Below are positions 62,901-64,000 of a DNA stretch of 64,000 nucleotides, piece after piece. The notes under the pieces are model-generated. The model did no database searches, was not told the origin of the DNA, and saw only the letters and a program-made list of their open reading frames with translations. Position numbers and translations under genes: made by a program. Within the stretch, counting starts at the first letter, position 1; each line of letters opens with the position of its first letter. Source of the DNA: Pterobdella sp. o SKG-2022 (lineage: Eukaryota; Annelida; Clitellata; Hirudinida; Piscicolidae); the NCBI GenBank assembly GCA_964035795.1, contig OZ038322.1, positions 10,246,038 to 10,310,037 on the forward strand. Reading direction: 5' to 3'.

Positions 62901-63680
62901 ATGTAATAACAGTTTATATAGCACAGAGAGAAATTAGGACACATAAATATATGTGAATCATATAAACATGATAATATTTGAATTTTGTATTGAGACAAAG
63001 CTTTTCAATATATTCTCTACATCACCCTCAGATAACTTGTGATAATAAATATTTAATTCATCATATAGACGACAAATCAATACCATTCTTGAGGTGGGGA
63101 GTGAAGGGTGTTGGAGGTAGATTCTTTATTAAAAGAGCTCTGAATGATTATTTTTTATAAACCTTAAAGAAATATAATATTTCAGAAATGGTCATTCATG
63201 ATAGAAATATAAAAACGCATTTATAATTGACTTTATCAACCCTATCTGTTTTTAAATGGTGTAAAGCAAGCGCCATATAGTGGACTTGTGACCAGATTTA
63301 AAATCATGGTATCTATCAAAAAGATCAAGTGATATATCTATATAGACTATTTGATATTATAATTGGATAGATGATGATAACCTCTTAGCATTAGACAAGC
63401 CAAGAGGAGTAGCATCCAATGGAGCTTTCCTCTTCTTTGATGGTTTCCAAAACATACTGCTATTACCATCTATATCATCATCAACATTACACATTTCATT
63501 CTTCACAATGCTTCTAGAAACATTATCATGGTCTTTGTCCTCTCTTGTGTTGTTGTTGCAGATGTTTGATGATATATTTTTTTTAGCACTTGGTTGTAAA
63601 ATCTTTGGAGTGTGTTTGACTTTTGAAAAAAAATCATCATTGTTGATGTTGCGATTCTTTTTGAGGCCTCTGTCCACACT
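59914..63680 (-). CDS. Unrecognised disordered Ser/Asn/Lys-rich protein, C-terminal part
   Basis: Five joined minus-strand exons: 63680-63382, 63139-63084, 62826-62748, 62501-60611, 60549-59914 (stop TGA); the phases agree, giving 986 residues. The first exon here begins in phase 0 after an acceptor, so the true N-terminus lies to the right of the window or upstream. I recognise no domain. Visible: basic nuclear-signal-like clusters (KPSKKRKAPLDATP, RKLSNKKDRK, ERKRKLEIYQ), Ser/Thr-Pro sites (LPPTPFTPHLKN, MFSPKQ, FRSKSSPPTSKK, RQLTPYR), Asn/Asp-rich stretches around 61.9-62.2 kb, and RRGR motifs (RRGRLNG, RRGRPNTLK). Such tails occur in cell-cycle or cytoskeletal regulators, for example behind kinesin motor or RhoGAP domains, but the missing N-terminus prevents naming. 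Short exons 63084-63139 and 62748-62826 fit only through phase and composition, so they are less certain than the long ones. Confidence 0.7.
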
Positions 63681-63839
63681 CTGTTGATTTATTCTTTATT
63701 ATTATTAGAGGCATTAATTATATTATACTGATGTATATGATCTAGTAACTAGGGTTGACAACAGATGCTCCAGGTTATTAATACTACTATATCAAAAAAT
63801 TTTTTGAAAAGCTATTTTAATTGGAACAACTTTTTACAG

Positions 63840-64000
63840 ACTGCCATTCTGAGCTAATGCCCAATTCAAAAATATTGAAATTCAAGAACTGCCATTTCAA
63901 CACTTGAACAGTTTATCATGGAAAGACGATGGCAATGGATTGGCCATGTTTTGAGAAGAAAAGAAGGTTCTATAGTCAAAACAGCTCTTGATTAGACACC
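63840..64000 (+). mobile_element. LINE C-terminal fragment at window edge
   Basis: Frame from 63911 reads LEQFIMERRWQWIGHVLRRK then EGSIVKTALD, stop, TP. It matches the conserved end of non-LTR retrotransposon polymerases (RxWRWIGHVLRK...AxxWTPEGKRxRGRP), with the Trp of WTP replaced by TAG. The element may continue past 64000. Confidence 0.6.

Noticed and set aside
1..64000. CRISPR arrays, bacterial operons, rRNA or phage genes
   Set aside because: None seen; spliced animal genes throughout, and the only repeats are MITE, LINE, tandem and simple repeats.

Overview
This is a single-organism eukaryotic (metazoan) nuclear scaffold, strongly AT-rich, with spliced genes, introns from about 50 bp to 12 kb, two 200-N scaffold gaps and scattered transposon relics. 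The gene set (APP, MAP1/futsch, FBXO45, a fibrinogen-related lectin, a SUEL-lectin/CUB receptor, a GalNAc-transferase relative) is animal and looks invertebrate. I cannot fix the phylum. One short repeat resembles, from memory, an element common in cephalopod and other lophotrochozoan sequences. The open reading frames alone hide most of the content, so I rebuilt seven gene models by joining exons with matching splice phase and family homology.

Layout. (1) 1-4.78 kb: no supportable gene; A/CA-rich and CATTCA-type low complexity. (2) 4.78-13.13 kb, plus strand: a type I membrane receptor with SUEL galactose-binding lectin, CUB, CCP-like module, transmembrane helix and Tyr-containing tail; its 5' end is not found. 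(3) 15.72-18.44 kb, minus: a complete secreted fibrinogen-related protein with a Cys-containing N-terminal region. (4) 20.55-23.00 kb, minus: complete FBXO45/Fsn (F-box plus SPRY). (5) 23.54-31.52 kb, plus: complete MAP1/futsch, about 1628 residues, mostly one 4.7-kb exon. (6) 32.21-35.19 kb, minus: complete 12-exon polypeptide GalNAc-transferase homologue that has lost all the family's metal-binding residues. (7) 35.63-58.60 kb, plus: complete APP/Appl orthologue, 13 coding exons, about 772 residues. (8) 59.91-63.68 kb, minus: C-terminal 986 residues of an unrecognised, disordered Ser/Asn/Lys-rich protein. A LINE end reaches the window edge.

How they relate. FBXO45 and MAP1 are head-to-head (start codons 540 bp apart), as are the GalNAc-T-like gene and APP (432 bp). 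MAP1 and the GalNAc-T-like gene are tail-to-tail, with poly(A) signals placed so that their 3' ends may overlap. FBXO45, MAP1 and APP all have known synaptic or axonal roles in other animals, so about 38 kb forms a neuronal neighbourhood; co-regulation is inference. The two lectin-type genes at the left could serve recognition or defence, also inference.

Most notable: the catalytically stripped GalNAc-T paralogue paired with APP; the APP protein whose acidic block lies next to the membrane instead of between E1 and E2 and whose copper-binding domain lacks the copper ligands; the SUEL-CUB-CCP receptor; and a hairpin MITE family with two copies around the fibrinogen-related gene.
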